This document shows positions 16,509 through 24,481 of a stretch of DNA of 44,139 bases, piece after piece. Under the pieces are notes generated by a model. It was not told the DNA's origin. It worked only from the letters and a program-made list of their open reading frames with translations, and did no database searches. Position numbers and translations under genes: made by a program. Source of the stretch: JAAYBR01 sp033813475 (lineage in GTDB: Bacteria; Hydrogenedentota; Hydrogenedentia; Hydrogenedentales; CAITNO01); contig JAPXRP010000010.1 of NCBI GenBank assembly GCA_033813475.1, forward strand, positions 1 to 44,139, read 5' to 3'. Every line of letters starts with the position of its first letter. Position 1 is the stretch's first letter.

Positions 16509-18164
16509 CTAGCGCCAGATGTAGTAAATGACCGCAGTGACCAGGATGATGCCGGTGCCCAGGATGTAGACCAGCGGGTCCGGCGTCACGTCAATGTCCG
16601 ACTTCGGCATGGTCACGGGCTTCTCCATCGGCCTCACGGCCGTCATCACGCCGATCACGCCCATGAGCACGATGAAGATGACGAACATGTGGTGCAGGAA
16701 GGCCATCGTGCTGAAGTCGTAGACCAGCTTGGCGACGCCCGCCTCCGGGGCGTTCATGACCCACCCGGGCACGCGGCAGACCGCGTAGAGCACGGGGCCG
16801 AGGACCAGCACGGCCTTGCCCGCCGCCGCGGAGGCGCGCGGCCAGACCAGGCCGCCGACAAAGGCCGCCACGATGCCGGGGGAGATGAAGCCCCAGATTT
16901 CCTGGATGTACTTGAACACGCCGCCGTCGCGCATCTTCCAGATCATGGGCGCCCACGAGCAGGCCACCACGACAAACACAATCGTCATGATCCGGCCGAT
17001 GACCATCTGCTGGCGCGAGGTGACCTTCGGGTTGATGTGCTTGCTGTACAGGTCAATGGTGAAGATGGTCGAGGCGGAGTTCAGCCCCGAGTTGAAGGTG
17101 CTGATGACCGCGCCCGCCAGGGCCGCCAGCATCACGCCGCGCAGCGACGGCGGCAGGATCTTCCCCAGCATGTAGGGGTAGGCCGCGTCCGCGTTCGTGA
17201 TTTCCGCCGCGTACAGGTCGTAGGCGACGATGCCCGGCAGCACGATGATGAACGGGATCGTCAGCTTGAGCGCCGCCGCGAAAAGGATGCCGCGCTGGCC
17301 CTCGGAAAGGCTCTTCGCCCCCAGCGTGCGCTGGGTGATGAACTGGTTCAGGCCCCAGTAGAAGATGTTTGGAATCCACAGCCCGCCCACGAAAACGGCC
17401 ACCCAGGGGACGTCCGGGTCGTTCCACGGCCGGATCACATGCAGCTTGTCCGTGTGCGTCGCGGTGAACTTCGCCCAGCCGCCGAAGAAGCTGCCGTCGC
17501 CCAGGGTCTTCAGGCCCAGGTAGAACACAAGCAGGCCGCCCAGCAGCAGGGCCGAGGCCTGGAGCAGGTCGGCCCACACCACGGACTGCAGGCCGCCATA
17601 GGTGGTGTAGATCCCCGCCAGAATCCCGATCATCCAGATGGAGAACACAAGCGCCCAGAACTCCGCCTGCTCCGGCGCCATGCCGAAACGCGCCTGAAAC
17701 ACCTCGGGAATGCCGAAGACGGCGTTGAGCGCGATGGCCCCGCTGTACAGCACCGTGGCCAGCAGCACGACCACATAGGCCACCATGATGTAGCCCGCCA
17801 TGATGCTCCGCGCCGTCGCGTCGTAGCGGTATTCCAGGTACTCCGGCATGGTGTAGATGCCCGCGCTCAGGAAGCGCGGCAGAAAGAACCACGCCACCAG
17901 CACCAGCGTCACCGCCGCCATCCACTCATAGCTGGCGATGGCCAGGCCCACCCGGCCGAAGGCCTGCCCCGCCATCCCCACAAAATGCTCCGTGCTGATG
18001 TTCGCCGCGATCAGGGAGAACCCGATGAGCGGCCATGTCAGCTTGCGCCCCGCCAGGAAGTAGTCCTCCGAGGACTTCCCCCTGCGCCCCGCGTACAGGG
18101 ATATGCCCAGCACCGTGAGGACAAACGCGGCAAATACGGCACCATCCACCCAGGTCAACGCCAT
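16509..18164 (-). CDS. SSS-family sodium:solute symporter
   Basis: A 551-aa integral membrane protein of the sodium:solute symporter family, SGLT-like, with about 14 hydrophobic segments. Signatures are YAGRRGKSSEDYFLAGRKL after the first helix, SANIS-type sodium-site region IAANISTEHF, and GIYTTYGGLQSVVWADLLQ. The ATG at 18164 is set by GAGGAAGGAA just upstream; the longer ORF adds an Arg/Gly-rich leader. It is the first gene of the symporter-lacZ operon, which suggests galactoside or monosaccharide uptake coupled to sodium. The exact substrate cannot be read. The gene is divergent from the WD40 protein across 269 bases. Confidence 0.92.
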   Translation of the reverse strand: MALTWVDGAVFAAFVLTVLGISLYAGRRGKSSEDYFLAGRKLTWPLIGFSLIAANISTEHFVGMAGQAFGRVGLAIASYEWMAAVTLVLVAWFFLPRFLSAGIYTMPEYLEYRYDATARSIMAGYIMVAYVVVLLATVLYSGAIALNAVFGIPEVFQARFGMAPEQAEFWALVFSIWMIGILAGIYTTYGGLQSVVWADLLQASALLLGGLLVFYLGLKTLGDGSFFGGWAKFTATHTDKLHVIRPWNDPDVPWVAVFVGGLWIPNIFYWGLNQFITQRTLGAKSLSEGQRGILFAAALKLTIPFIIVLPGIVAYDLYAAEITNADAAYPYMLGKILPPSLRGVMLAALAGAVISTFNSGLNSASTIFTIDLYSKHINPKVTSRQQMVIGRIMTIVFVVVACSWAPMIWKMRDGGVFKYIQEIWGFISPGIVAAFVGGLVWPRASAAAGKAVLVLGPVLYAVCRVPGWVMNAPEAGVAKLVYDFSTMAFLHHMFVIFIVLMGVIGVMTAVRPMEKPVTMPKSDIDVTPDPLVYILGTGIILVTAVIYYIWR

Positions 18165-18320
18165 GACAAGATTCCTTCCTCGCTGTTTGGGCCCTTGTCC
18201 GCGGGGGAGACCGCACCCCCCGCCGGATGCGGGGAGCATGATACCGGAAACCGGACGGCCTCCACACCTTGACCCTTTCCGCCGGGGCCGGGGAACGGCG
18301 CGCATGACATTCTGCGGCGG

Positions 18321-18349
18321 TTGACTGTCTGACTTCCCATGTGTAGGAT
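18321..18349 (+). promoter_or_regulatory. candidate promoter for the WD40 protein
   Basis: TTGACT at 18321-18326 and TAGGAT at 18344-18349 with a 17-bp spacer. The predicted start site leaves a 5' leader of about 75-80 bases before 18434. It lies in the divergent region 18165-18433, which shows no other feature. Confidence 0.55.
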
Positions 18350-18433
18350 ATTGTCAGCCGAAGGGACGCCCGTGTTGTGTAAGGCACGGAAACGCATGGG
18401 TCAAGGGATTCGAAGTATGCGGAGGGTCTGTTC

Positions 18434-21094
18434 ATGGTTTCCTGCCACCGGTCGGGAAGTGTCGCGGCCAAGTCTCTGTTCTGCGGGCTGTTGCTGGCGG
18501 TCACGCTGGCCTGGGCGCCGTGTTCCGGGGCGGACACGCTGACGGTGCCCCTCTGGACGCATGGGGGCGAGCCCCACGGCCTCACGGGGCTTTCGTCGAA
18601 CGCGGCCCTCTCGCCGGACGGCACGCGGTTTCTGACCGGCGCCGACAACCGGAAGGTGCTCCTGTGGGACACCGCGACAGGCAGTCTGGTCCGCGCCTTT
18701 TCCGGACACACCAGCGGAGTGTCCTGCGTGGCCTTTTCGCCGGACGGGGCACGGATACTGAGCGCGTCAAGCGACGCTACAGCCAGGATCTGGAACGCCG
18801 CCACCGGGGAGTGTCTCCACGTCCTCACGGGGCACACCACCCAGATAAATGCCGCCGCCTTTTCCCCGGACGGTACCCGGGTGCTGACGGGATCGGGGAA
18901 CTTTTCCGTCGGCGGAGACAACACCGCCCGGCTCTGGGACGCGAACACGGGCGCCCTGCTCCGCACCTTCACCGGACACACGGGGATGATCCAGTCTGTC
19001 GCCTTTTCCCCAGACGGATCAAGAGTCGTCACCGGCTCGACAGACTTCCTCTTCGTGGACAACACGGCCCGGATTTGGGACGCGGAGACCGGGACGCTCC
19101 TGCGCACGCTGTCGGGCACCATGCTCAGCGTGACCTCCGTCTCCTTTTCGCCCGACGGGGCGTCCGTCCTCACGGTGTCGGCGGGGGACGGGGTGACACT
19201 GTGGGATGTGGGGACGGGCACGGTGCTGCGCCAGTTTACCGGCCATTCCGGCACGGTCTGGACGGCGGCGTTTTCCCCGGACGGCCTGTCCGTGGTCACG
19301 GGCTCGCAAGACCAGAGCGCCCTGCTCTGGGACACCGGCACCGGGACCGCCGTCGGCGTCCTCACGGGCCACACCGGCGCGGTATCCTCGGCGGTCTTCT
19401 CCGCGGACGGCGCGCGCGTGTTGACGGCGTCGAGAAACGACAAACAGGTCCGGCTGTGGGATGCGGCGGACGGCTCCTGCCTCAGGGTGTACGAGGAGCA
19501 CTTCGCCGCCATGAACTGGGCGGAGTTTTCGCCGGACGGCACCCGGATCCTTCTCGGGACATCGGATCCGGAGGCCGTGGTCCTGGACGCGGCCACGGGG
19601 GTTCAGATCGCCTCCCTCCCCGGGCACACGGACAAGATTGCCGCGGTTGCCTGGTCGGCGGACGGTTCGCGCGCGATGACGGGGTCGGGCGACGGCACGG
19701 TGAAAATCTGGAACGCCGCGACCCTGGAGGAGGAACGCACCCTGTCCACGGGGGAAGTCTTCCACGCGGCGCTTTCGCCGGACGGGGGGACGGTTGCCGT
19801 GTCCACCGGAGGCACAACCGCCTCTCTCTATGACGCGGACACCGGGGCGTATCTGCGCGGCGTTGGCCACAGCAACACGGTCTTGTCGGTTGCCTTCTCG
19901 CCGGACGGCACCAAACTGCTCACCGGATCGGAGGACATGACCGCCAAAATGTGGGACGTGGCAACGGGGGCCCTTCTGAGGACCTTTTCGAGCACCTCTT
20001 GGGTGCTCTCCGCGGCCTTTTCGCCGGACGGCACGAAAGTTCTCCTGTCAGAGGGCATGTCCCTGAGCATGCTGGACGCGGCGACGGGAAACCTGGTCCG
20101 GTCCTTCGCCCAGTCGGCAATGACCTGGTATGCGCGCTTTTCCGCCGATGGGACCAGGGTGGTCGCCGGAGGGTCTTCGCTGGCCAGACTGTGGGACTCA
20201 AGCACGGGGGGGCTTCTCCGGATATTTGACGGGCAGACCGGATTCATTGTGATGTCGGCACTCTCGCCCGACGGCACCCGGGTGGTCACCCCCTCGGACA
20301 ACGGCTCGACCATGCTCTGGCCGGCGGCGGGCGGTGTGGTGCCCGCCGTGGAGGGGCTCCTTCAGGCGGATGCCCAGGCGCTGGTTTCGGGGTCCGGGCT
20401 GGTGACGGGGGAGGTGGCCGGGGAGTGCAGCGACACGGTTCCGGCCGGCACCGTGATCCGCCAGAGCCCCGCCGCCGGGATTCCGGTAAGCGCGGGGTCG
20501 CCGGTTGACCTGACCGTCTCCACCGGCGGGTGTCCGGTGGCGGTGCCGAACCTCGCCGGACTGCCCCTGTCCGCCGCGCAGGCCCTCCTGGCGGCGAGCG
20601 GCCTTGTTTCCGGCACCATCGCCCAGCAATGCAGCGATGATGTGTTTCCCGGAGACGTGCTTTCCCAGAATCCGGCGGCGGAGACCGTGGTGACGGGGGG
20701 GGCGGCCGTGGACCTGACCGTCTCGGAGGGCTTCTGCGCGCAGGCGCCCTTTGGCGTGGAGATTTTCGGAGTCTCCCGTGTCGGGGAGGGGGGCACACTG
20801 ACCCTGCGGGCCGTTGTCTCCGGCGGGGCGGGCGCTGTCCGGTATTTGTGGCGGCGCAACGGGCATCCCGTGGACGGGGAGGAAGGCCCCGTGCTTTCCA
20901 TCGCGGATGTCACCGGATACCATGCGGGAACGTACGTGGTCATGGTGTCGGACGGGGCAAAGGCCGCGACGATGAGTCCGCCGTTCCAGGTGACGGTCCT
21001 GCCGGAGGGGTCCCTGCCGGCCGCCGGTGCGGGCGGGCTTGCGGTCCTGGCGGCCGTTTTTGCGGCCCTCATGCGCCGCCGTCTGCCAAAATAA
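18434..21094 (+). CDS. secreted WD40 double-propeller / PASTA / Ig-like protein
   Basis: An 886-aa exported protein. A signal peptide (~residues 1-33) is followed by 14 WD40-type repeats, each marked by F-S-P-D-G or a close variant then a W-D/W-N turn, enough for two seven-bladed propellers (~45-630). Next come two PASTA-like repeats (ADAQALVSGSGL... and SAAQALLAASGL..., ~635-765) each ending VDLTVS, then an Ig-like domain with YLWRRNGHPV and YHAGTYVVMVSD. The C-terminus is LPAAG, a hydrophobic stretch and RRRLPK, resembling a sorting or anchoring tail. The ATG follows GGAGGG by seven bases. It may be a surface scaffold or peptidoglycan-linked binding protein; no catalytic residues were seen. 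Note that this is an extracytoplasmic use of WD40 repeats. Confidence 0.88.
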   Translation: MVSCHRSGSVAAKSLFCGLLLAVTLAWAPCSGADTLTVPLWTHGGEPHGLTGLSSNAALSPDGTRFLTGADNRKVLLWDTATGSLVRAFSGHTSGVSCVAFSPDGARILSASSDATARIWNAATGECLHVLTGHTTQINAAAFSPDGTRVLTGSGNFSVGGDNTARLWDANTGALLRTFTGHTGMIQSVAFSPDGSRVVTGSTDFLFVDNTARIWDAETGTLLRTLSGTMLSVTSVSFSPDGASVLTVSAGDGVTLWDVGTGTVLRQFTGHSGTVWTAAFSPDGLSVVTGSQDQSALLWDTGTGTAVGVLTGHTGAVSSAVFSADGARVLTASRNDKQVRLWDAADGSCLRVYEEHFAAMNWAEFSPDGTRILLGTSDPEAVVLDAATGVQIASLPGHTDKIAAVAWSADGSRAMTGSGDGTVKIWNAATLEEERTLSTGEVFHAALSPDGGTVAVSTGGTTASLYDADTGAYLRGVGHSNTVLSVAFSPDGTKLLTGSEDMTAKMWDVATGALLRTFSSTSWVLSAAFSPDGTKVLLSEGMSLSMLDAATGNLVRSFAQSAMTWYARFSADGTRVVAGGSSLARLWDSSTGGLLRIFDGQTGFIVMSALSPDGTRVVTPSDNGSTMLWPAAGGVVPAVEGLLQADAQALVSGSGLVTGEVAGECSDTVPAGTVIRQSPAAGIPVSAGSPVDLTVSTGGCPVAVPNLAGLPLSAAQALLAASGLVSGTIAQQCSDDVFPGDVLSQNPAAETVVTGGAAVDLTVSEGFCAQAPFGVEIFGVSRVGEGGTLTLRAVVSGGAGAVRYLWRRNGHPVDGEEGPVLSIADVTGYHAGTYVVMVSDGAKAATMSPPFQVTVLPEGSLPAAGAGGLAVLAAVFAALMRRRLPK

Positions 21095-21208
21095 CGGCCG
21101 GCGCCGGCAGGCCTGCCACGGGTGCGGGGCGCGGGAAACGTGCGCGTTCAATCCGGCATCCGCTATACTGGCGGGGCCTCCCAAACAGGGGCGCAACCTG
21201 AGGCTGGT

Positions 21209-22330
21209 ATGAGCATGCGGTCCGCGTTTTTCATCATGTTGGCCGCCGGTGTCCTGGTCACCGGCGTCTCCGCGGGACAGCCTTCCGTCCCGCCCCCGCC
21301 GGCGCCCCCCGCGCCCGGCGTGCAGGGGGTGCCGCTTCCCGCCCCCGGGTCGGACGTGGTGGTGAACAACTGGCAGCTGGTGCAGGCGATCATGAAGCGC
21401 ATCGCCGCATCGCCGCCGCGCCCGAATTCCGTGGACGCGGCGCTGGACGTGCCCGCGCCGGACTACCCCTTTGAGGCCTTCCAGAACCTCCGGGCCAAGG
21501 ACCTGCTGCGCGCGGCCACGGACGGGGTGGCCGAAGCCCGCAAGAACGGGTTTAACAAGCCCGCGGAGGAGGTGGAGCGGCAGGCCCGGGCCAATGTGGC
21601 GCTGGCGCTGGAATATCTACCCCTGCTGATCCGGGACGTGAAGGACGCGGAAATCGTGGCCAGTCACATCGGCACCACGCAGGGCGACCCCGTGGTGCGC
21701 CGGTTCCTGGTGGAGCAGTTCGCCCCGGACGCCCCGGCGGTCTCCCTGCTGGGGGCCGCGCTCAACGACATGTACGACCGGTTTTCCCAGCAGTTCCAGC
21801 CGGCCCTGGAGGCCGTCGCCTCGCTGGCCACGGAGGAACCGGACATCCAGGCGCTGGCCATCCGCGTGCTCCACGACCGCCATTGGGGCGCCTACGCGGC
21901 CGCGTACGCCGCCGATCCCCTGGTGGCGGAGCGCTCCGCCGCCGCAGGGGTGCCGGAGCCGCCTTCCGTCCAGCTCGGCGAGACGCCGCCCCCCGTGGCG
22001 CCGGAGACGCTCTCCGCCCTCCGCGACCAGGGGGCCATGATCCAGCGTTATGCCGAAACCCTCGGCCCCCACATCGCCGCCGAAAGCATCCGCGACGACC
22101 GCGTGAAGGAGGAGACCCGCCGCACGCTTCAGCATTATGCGGACAATGTGCTCCTGCCCGACCGCGACCGGGTCCTCCACCTGCTCAACCCCGCGGCGGC
22201 GGCGCCCCAGGCCACCGCCGGCGGCGACCTGCCCATCCCCCTGCCGGACATCCTGTCGGATGCGGCTGGGGAGGTCCCGCCCTCAGCCCCTGCGGGCGGT
22301 CCCGCAGTGGAGCTTCCCCCCGGCTTGTAA
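21209..22330 (+). CDS. unknown secreted protein
   Basis: A 373-aa protein with no family I recognise. Residues 1-22 form a signal peptide (MSMRSAFF...VSAG). Residues ~23-50 are Pro-rich (PPPPAPPAPGVQGVPLPAPG), then a mostly helical, Ala/Glu/Arg-rich body with several segments such as YLPLLIRDVKDAEIVASHIG and IQALAIRVLHDRHWGAYAAAYAA, and a second Pro-rich tail. The start is the ATG at 21209 (or 21215); the ribosome site is weak. A TATACT at 21164-21169 may be a -10. It follows the WD40 protein by 114 bases and is followed by a permease gene. It is most likely periplasmic or surface-attached; function unknown. Confidence 0.7.
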   Translation: MSMRSAFFIMLAAGVLVTGVSAGQPSVPPPPAPPAPGVQGVPLPAPGSDVVVNNWQLVQAIMKRIAASPPRPNSVDAALDVPAPDYPFEAFQNLRAKDLLRAATDGVAEARKNGFNKPAEEVERQARANVALALEYLPLLIRDVKDAEIVASHIGTTQGDPVVRRFLVEQFAPDAPAVSLLGAALNDMYDRFSQQFQPALEAVASLATEEPDIQALAIRVLHDRHWGAYAAAYAADPLVAERSAAAGVPEPPSVQLGETPPPVAPETLSALRDQGAMIQRYAETLGPHIAAESIRDDRVKEETRRTLQHYADNVLLPDRDRVLHLLNPAAAAPQATAGGDLPIPLPDILSDAAGEVPPSAPAGGPAVELPPGL

Positions 22331-22403
22331 GCGGGCCTGCAACGCGGGGCGCGCGTTTTCGGATAGAAACCCCGGACGAATTGTCGGAAGAGGGCATTTC
22401 CCA

Positions 22404-23120
22404 ATGGCCGCCGGCTTCTGCGTATTCACGGCTTCTTTCTTCGCCGCCTTTGTTTCCGGGTCGGCGGGTTTCGGCGGCGCTCTTCTGCTGCTCCCAGTGC
22501 TCGTTCTGGCGGTCGGTCCGGTTCAGGCGGTACCCCTTCTGACGGTCGCGCAGTTTGTCGGCAATTTCTCCCGTGTGGCCCTCGGGTTTTCGAGAATCCA
22601 ATGGCGGCCGGTGTTGCTCTTCCTGCTGGGGGCGCTCCCCGCCGCACTGCTGGGCGCGCTCCTTTTCTTGGAGCTGCCGAAGGAAATCCTGGTGCGGTGC
22701 ATCGGGGCGGCGATCTTTCTGCTGGCCCTGCTCTTGCACCGCCGTCCGGAGATGGTGCGGTCGACGATGCCCTTTCTGGTGGGGGGAGGGGCCGCCACGG
22801 GGTTCTTGTCCGGAATGGCCGGCTCGGCGGGGCCTTTGGGCGCGACCGTGTTCCTTTCGCTGAACCTGGCCCCCGGCGTGTATGTGGCCAGCGAGGCTGT
22901 GACGGCCCTGGCCATCCATGCAGTTAAACTGCCCGTCTATGGCCATGCCATCCCGCAGGATGCGCGATTCTGGATACTGGCCGGGGTGGCGTCCCTGGGG
23001 ATGATACTGGGCACCTGGGCGGCGCGCCACGTCATTGAGCGGTTGCCGGTCCCGGCTTTCCGGCGGTATGTGCTGGCGCTTCTGTTCCTTTTGTCCCTCG
23101 GCATGATCCTGTTTGGCTGA
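22404..23120 (+). CDS. TauE/SafE-family (TSUP) permease
   Basis: A 238-aa membrane protein with about seven to eight hydrophobic segments. The repeated family signature is seen: SGSAGFGGALLLLPVLVLAVGPVQAVPLLTVAQF near the start, and FLSGMAGSAGPLGATVFLSL in the second half. TSUP proteins export or import sulfur-containing or organic anions such as sulfite, sulfoacetate or taurine; the substrate is unknown here. The ATG at 22404 is preceded by GGAAGAGGG and opens directly into a transmembrane helix, whereas the longer ORF adds residues read through the previous gene's tail. The next gene, a small EamA protein, begins 74 bases later. Confidence 0.88.
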   Translation: MAAGFCVFTASFFAAFVSGSAGFGGALLLLPVLVLAVGPVQAVPLLTVAQFVGNFSRVALGFSRIQWRPVLLFLLGALPAALLGALLFLELPKEILVRCIGAAIFLLALLLHRRPEMVRSTMPFLVGGGAATGFLSGMAGSAGPLGATVFLSLNLAPGVYVASEAVTALAIHAVKLPVYGHAIPQDARFWILAGVASLGMILGTWAARHVIERLPVPAFRRYVLALLFLLSLGMILFG

Positions 23121-23193
23121 CTTCCAAGTGTTTTTCAGCCCGCGCAGCAGGCGGGTGTCCGGCAAAGGCGGCGAGATCCGCGGAGGAAAGATC

Positions 23194-23625
23194 GTGACAT
23201 CATGGCAAGTCTTCGCAATCGGATCGGCCTTTTTCGCGGGCCTCACCGCCGTCTTCGGCAAGCTCGGGGTCGAAGGGATCAATTCGAATCTGGCCACCCT
23301 GATCCGCACAGTCGTGATTTTCTTCGTCACAGCGGCAATCGTCACCTGGCGCCGCGAATGGTTGTGGCCGCAGGGGGCAGAACTGAGGCCCGTGCTGTTT
23401 TTGCTGCTCTCCGGGGTGGCGACGGGATTGTCGTGGCTTTTCTACTACCGCGCCCTGCAAATGGCGCCGGCCACACTGGTCGCGCCCGTTGACAAGCTCA
23501 GCGTGGTTTTCGCCATTGTTCTGGCACTGGTGTTCCTCGGCGAACCCCTCACGCTGCGTCTTGCGGCTGGAGGCGCGCTGATCGTTGCCGGTGTTCTGGT
23601 CCTGGCTTGGCCGGGTGGCGTATAG
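23194..23625 (+). CDS. small EamA-domain (DMT) transporter
   Basis: A 143-aa protein with about five hydrophobic segments forming a single EamA domain. The family's duplicated form has two such domains, so this is the short version that probably acts as a dimer. Diagnostic segments are SGVATGLSWLFYYRALQMAPATLVAPVDKLSVVFAI and FLGEPLT. The start is GTG at 23194, since GGAGG lies at 23182-23186, 7 bases before it. An earlier TTG (23113) has no ribosome site and would overlap the permease end. Substrate is unknown. Confidence 0.88.
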   Translation: MTSWQVFAIGSAFFAGLTAVFGKLGVEGINSNLATLIRTVVIFFVTAAIVTWRREWLWPQGAELRPVLFLLLSGVATGLSWLFYYRALQMAPATLVAPVDKLSVVFAIVLALVFLGEPLTLRLAAGGALIVAGVLVLAWPGGV

Positions 23626-23760
23626 CGGAGAGATTCAGCCCTTTCGGAAGAGGCGGTGACGTAAAAAAGAAGCGCTTCGGTGAATAAACCGCTTGGGTTC
23701 GCGTTAAGTGCATAGGGTGAGATGTTTCCTTGACCAGACCGCATTTGGAGTGCAAACGGC

Positions 23761-24469
23761 ATGAAGATGAAACTGGGCCTGCCTATAGTGATTGCCCTAT
23801 TCGCCGTCTTTTCAGAGTATTCCGGGCTCGACAAGGCCCTTTGCACCCCTTTTTACGACCCCGCCACCGGCACCTGGCCGTTGAAGTCCAACTTCTGGAC
23901 GGCCGGCGTGCTGCACGACGGCGGCAAGGACATGGTGGTTTGGGTGATGGTGGGTGTCCTGGCCCTCTTTGTCCTTTCTTTTCTGGTCAAGAGGATGCGG
24001 CCTTACCGCAAGGGGGCGGGGTACGTTCTCGCGGGAAGTCTGCTCGGTCCCGCGATTGTGGGGATTCTCAAAAGCACCACCCGGATTTATACCCCCTGGG
24101 ACCTCACCCTTTTCGGGGGGGGACAAGCCGTACCTGCGCCTTTTTGACGCCGCGCCGCCGGGGCTTCCCGTGGGCCATGCCTTTCCCGGAGGCCATTCCT
24201 CGGGCGGCTTTGCCTTCCTTTCCCTGTACTTTCTTCTGTCGCATTACCGCCCCCAATGGCGGTATTATGGTCTTGCGTTCGGGCTGGTCCTCGGGGGGGT
24301 GTTTGCCGCCACCCAGGAGGTCCGGGGAGCGCATTTTCTAAGCCATGACCTTTTCTCCCTGGTCATCTGCTGGTATGCCGCCCTGGCGGTGGATTGGCTG
24401 ATGTTCCGCGGAAACGCCCCCGGGGCGAACGCGACCGAGACCATGACCGCCCCGGCGCGGGCGAAATAA
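23761..24469 (+). pseudogene. PAP2-family phosphatase, frameshifted in a G8 tract
   Basis: A membrane PAP2 (acid phosphatase-like) gene split by a frame change. The first frame (23761-24147) gives MKMKLGLPIV through KSTTRIYTPWDLTLFGG, then runs into nonsense. The correct continuation (DKPYLRLFD..., to 24469) lies in another frame. The break is at eight G residues, 24115-24122, where seven would keep the frame. Together they form a 235-236 aa protein with PAP2 motifs: KSTTRIYTPWD, FPGGHSSGGF and RGAHFLSHD. The arrangement resembles COG3907-type lipid phosphatases. The next gene, ArnT-like, starts 12 bases later. It may be an inactivated gene, a phase-variable tract or a consensus error; the sequence alone does not decide. 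Confidence 0.85.
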
Positions 24470-24481
24470 GGACATTCCCGC

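Noticed and set aside
13236..18272. 1678-codon open frame on the plus strand opposite lacZ and the symporter
   Set aside because: It is a shadow of two well-supported minus-strand genes in GC-rich DNA; its composition is Arg/Gly/Val/His-rich and has no domain.
24100..24150. Programmed ribosomal frameshift in PAP2
   Set aside because: A G-run lacks a recognisable slippery heptamer with downstream structure; error, decay or phase variation are simpler.
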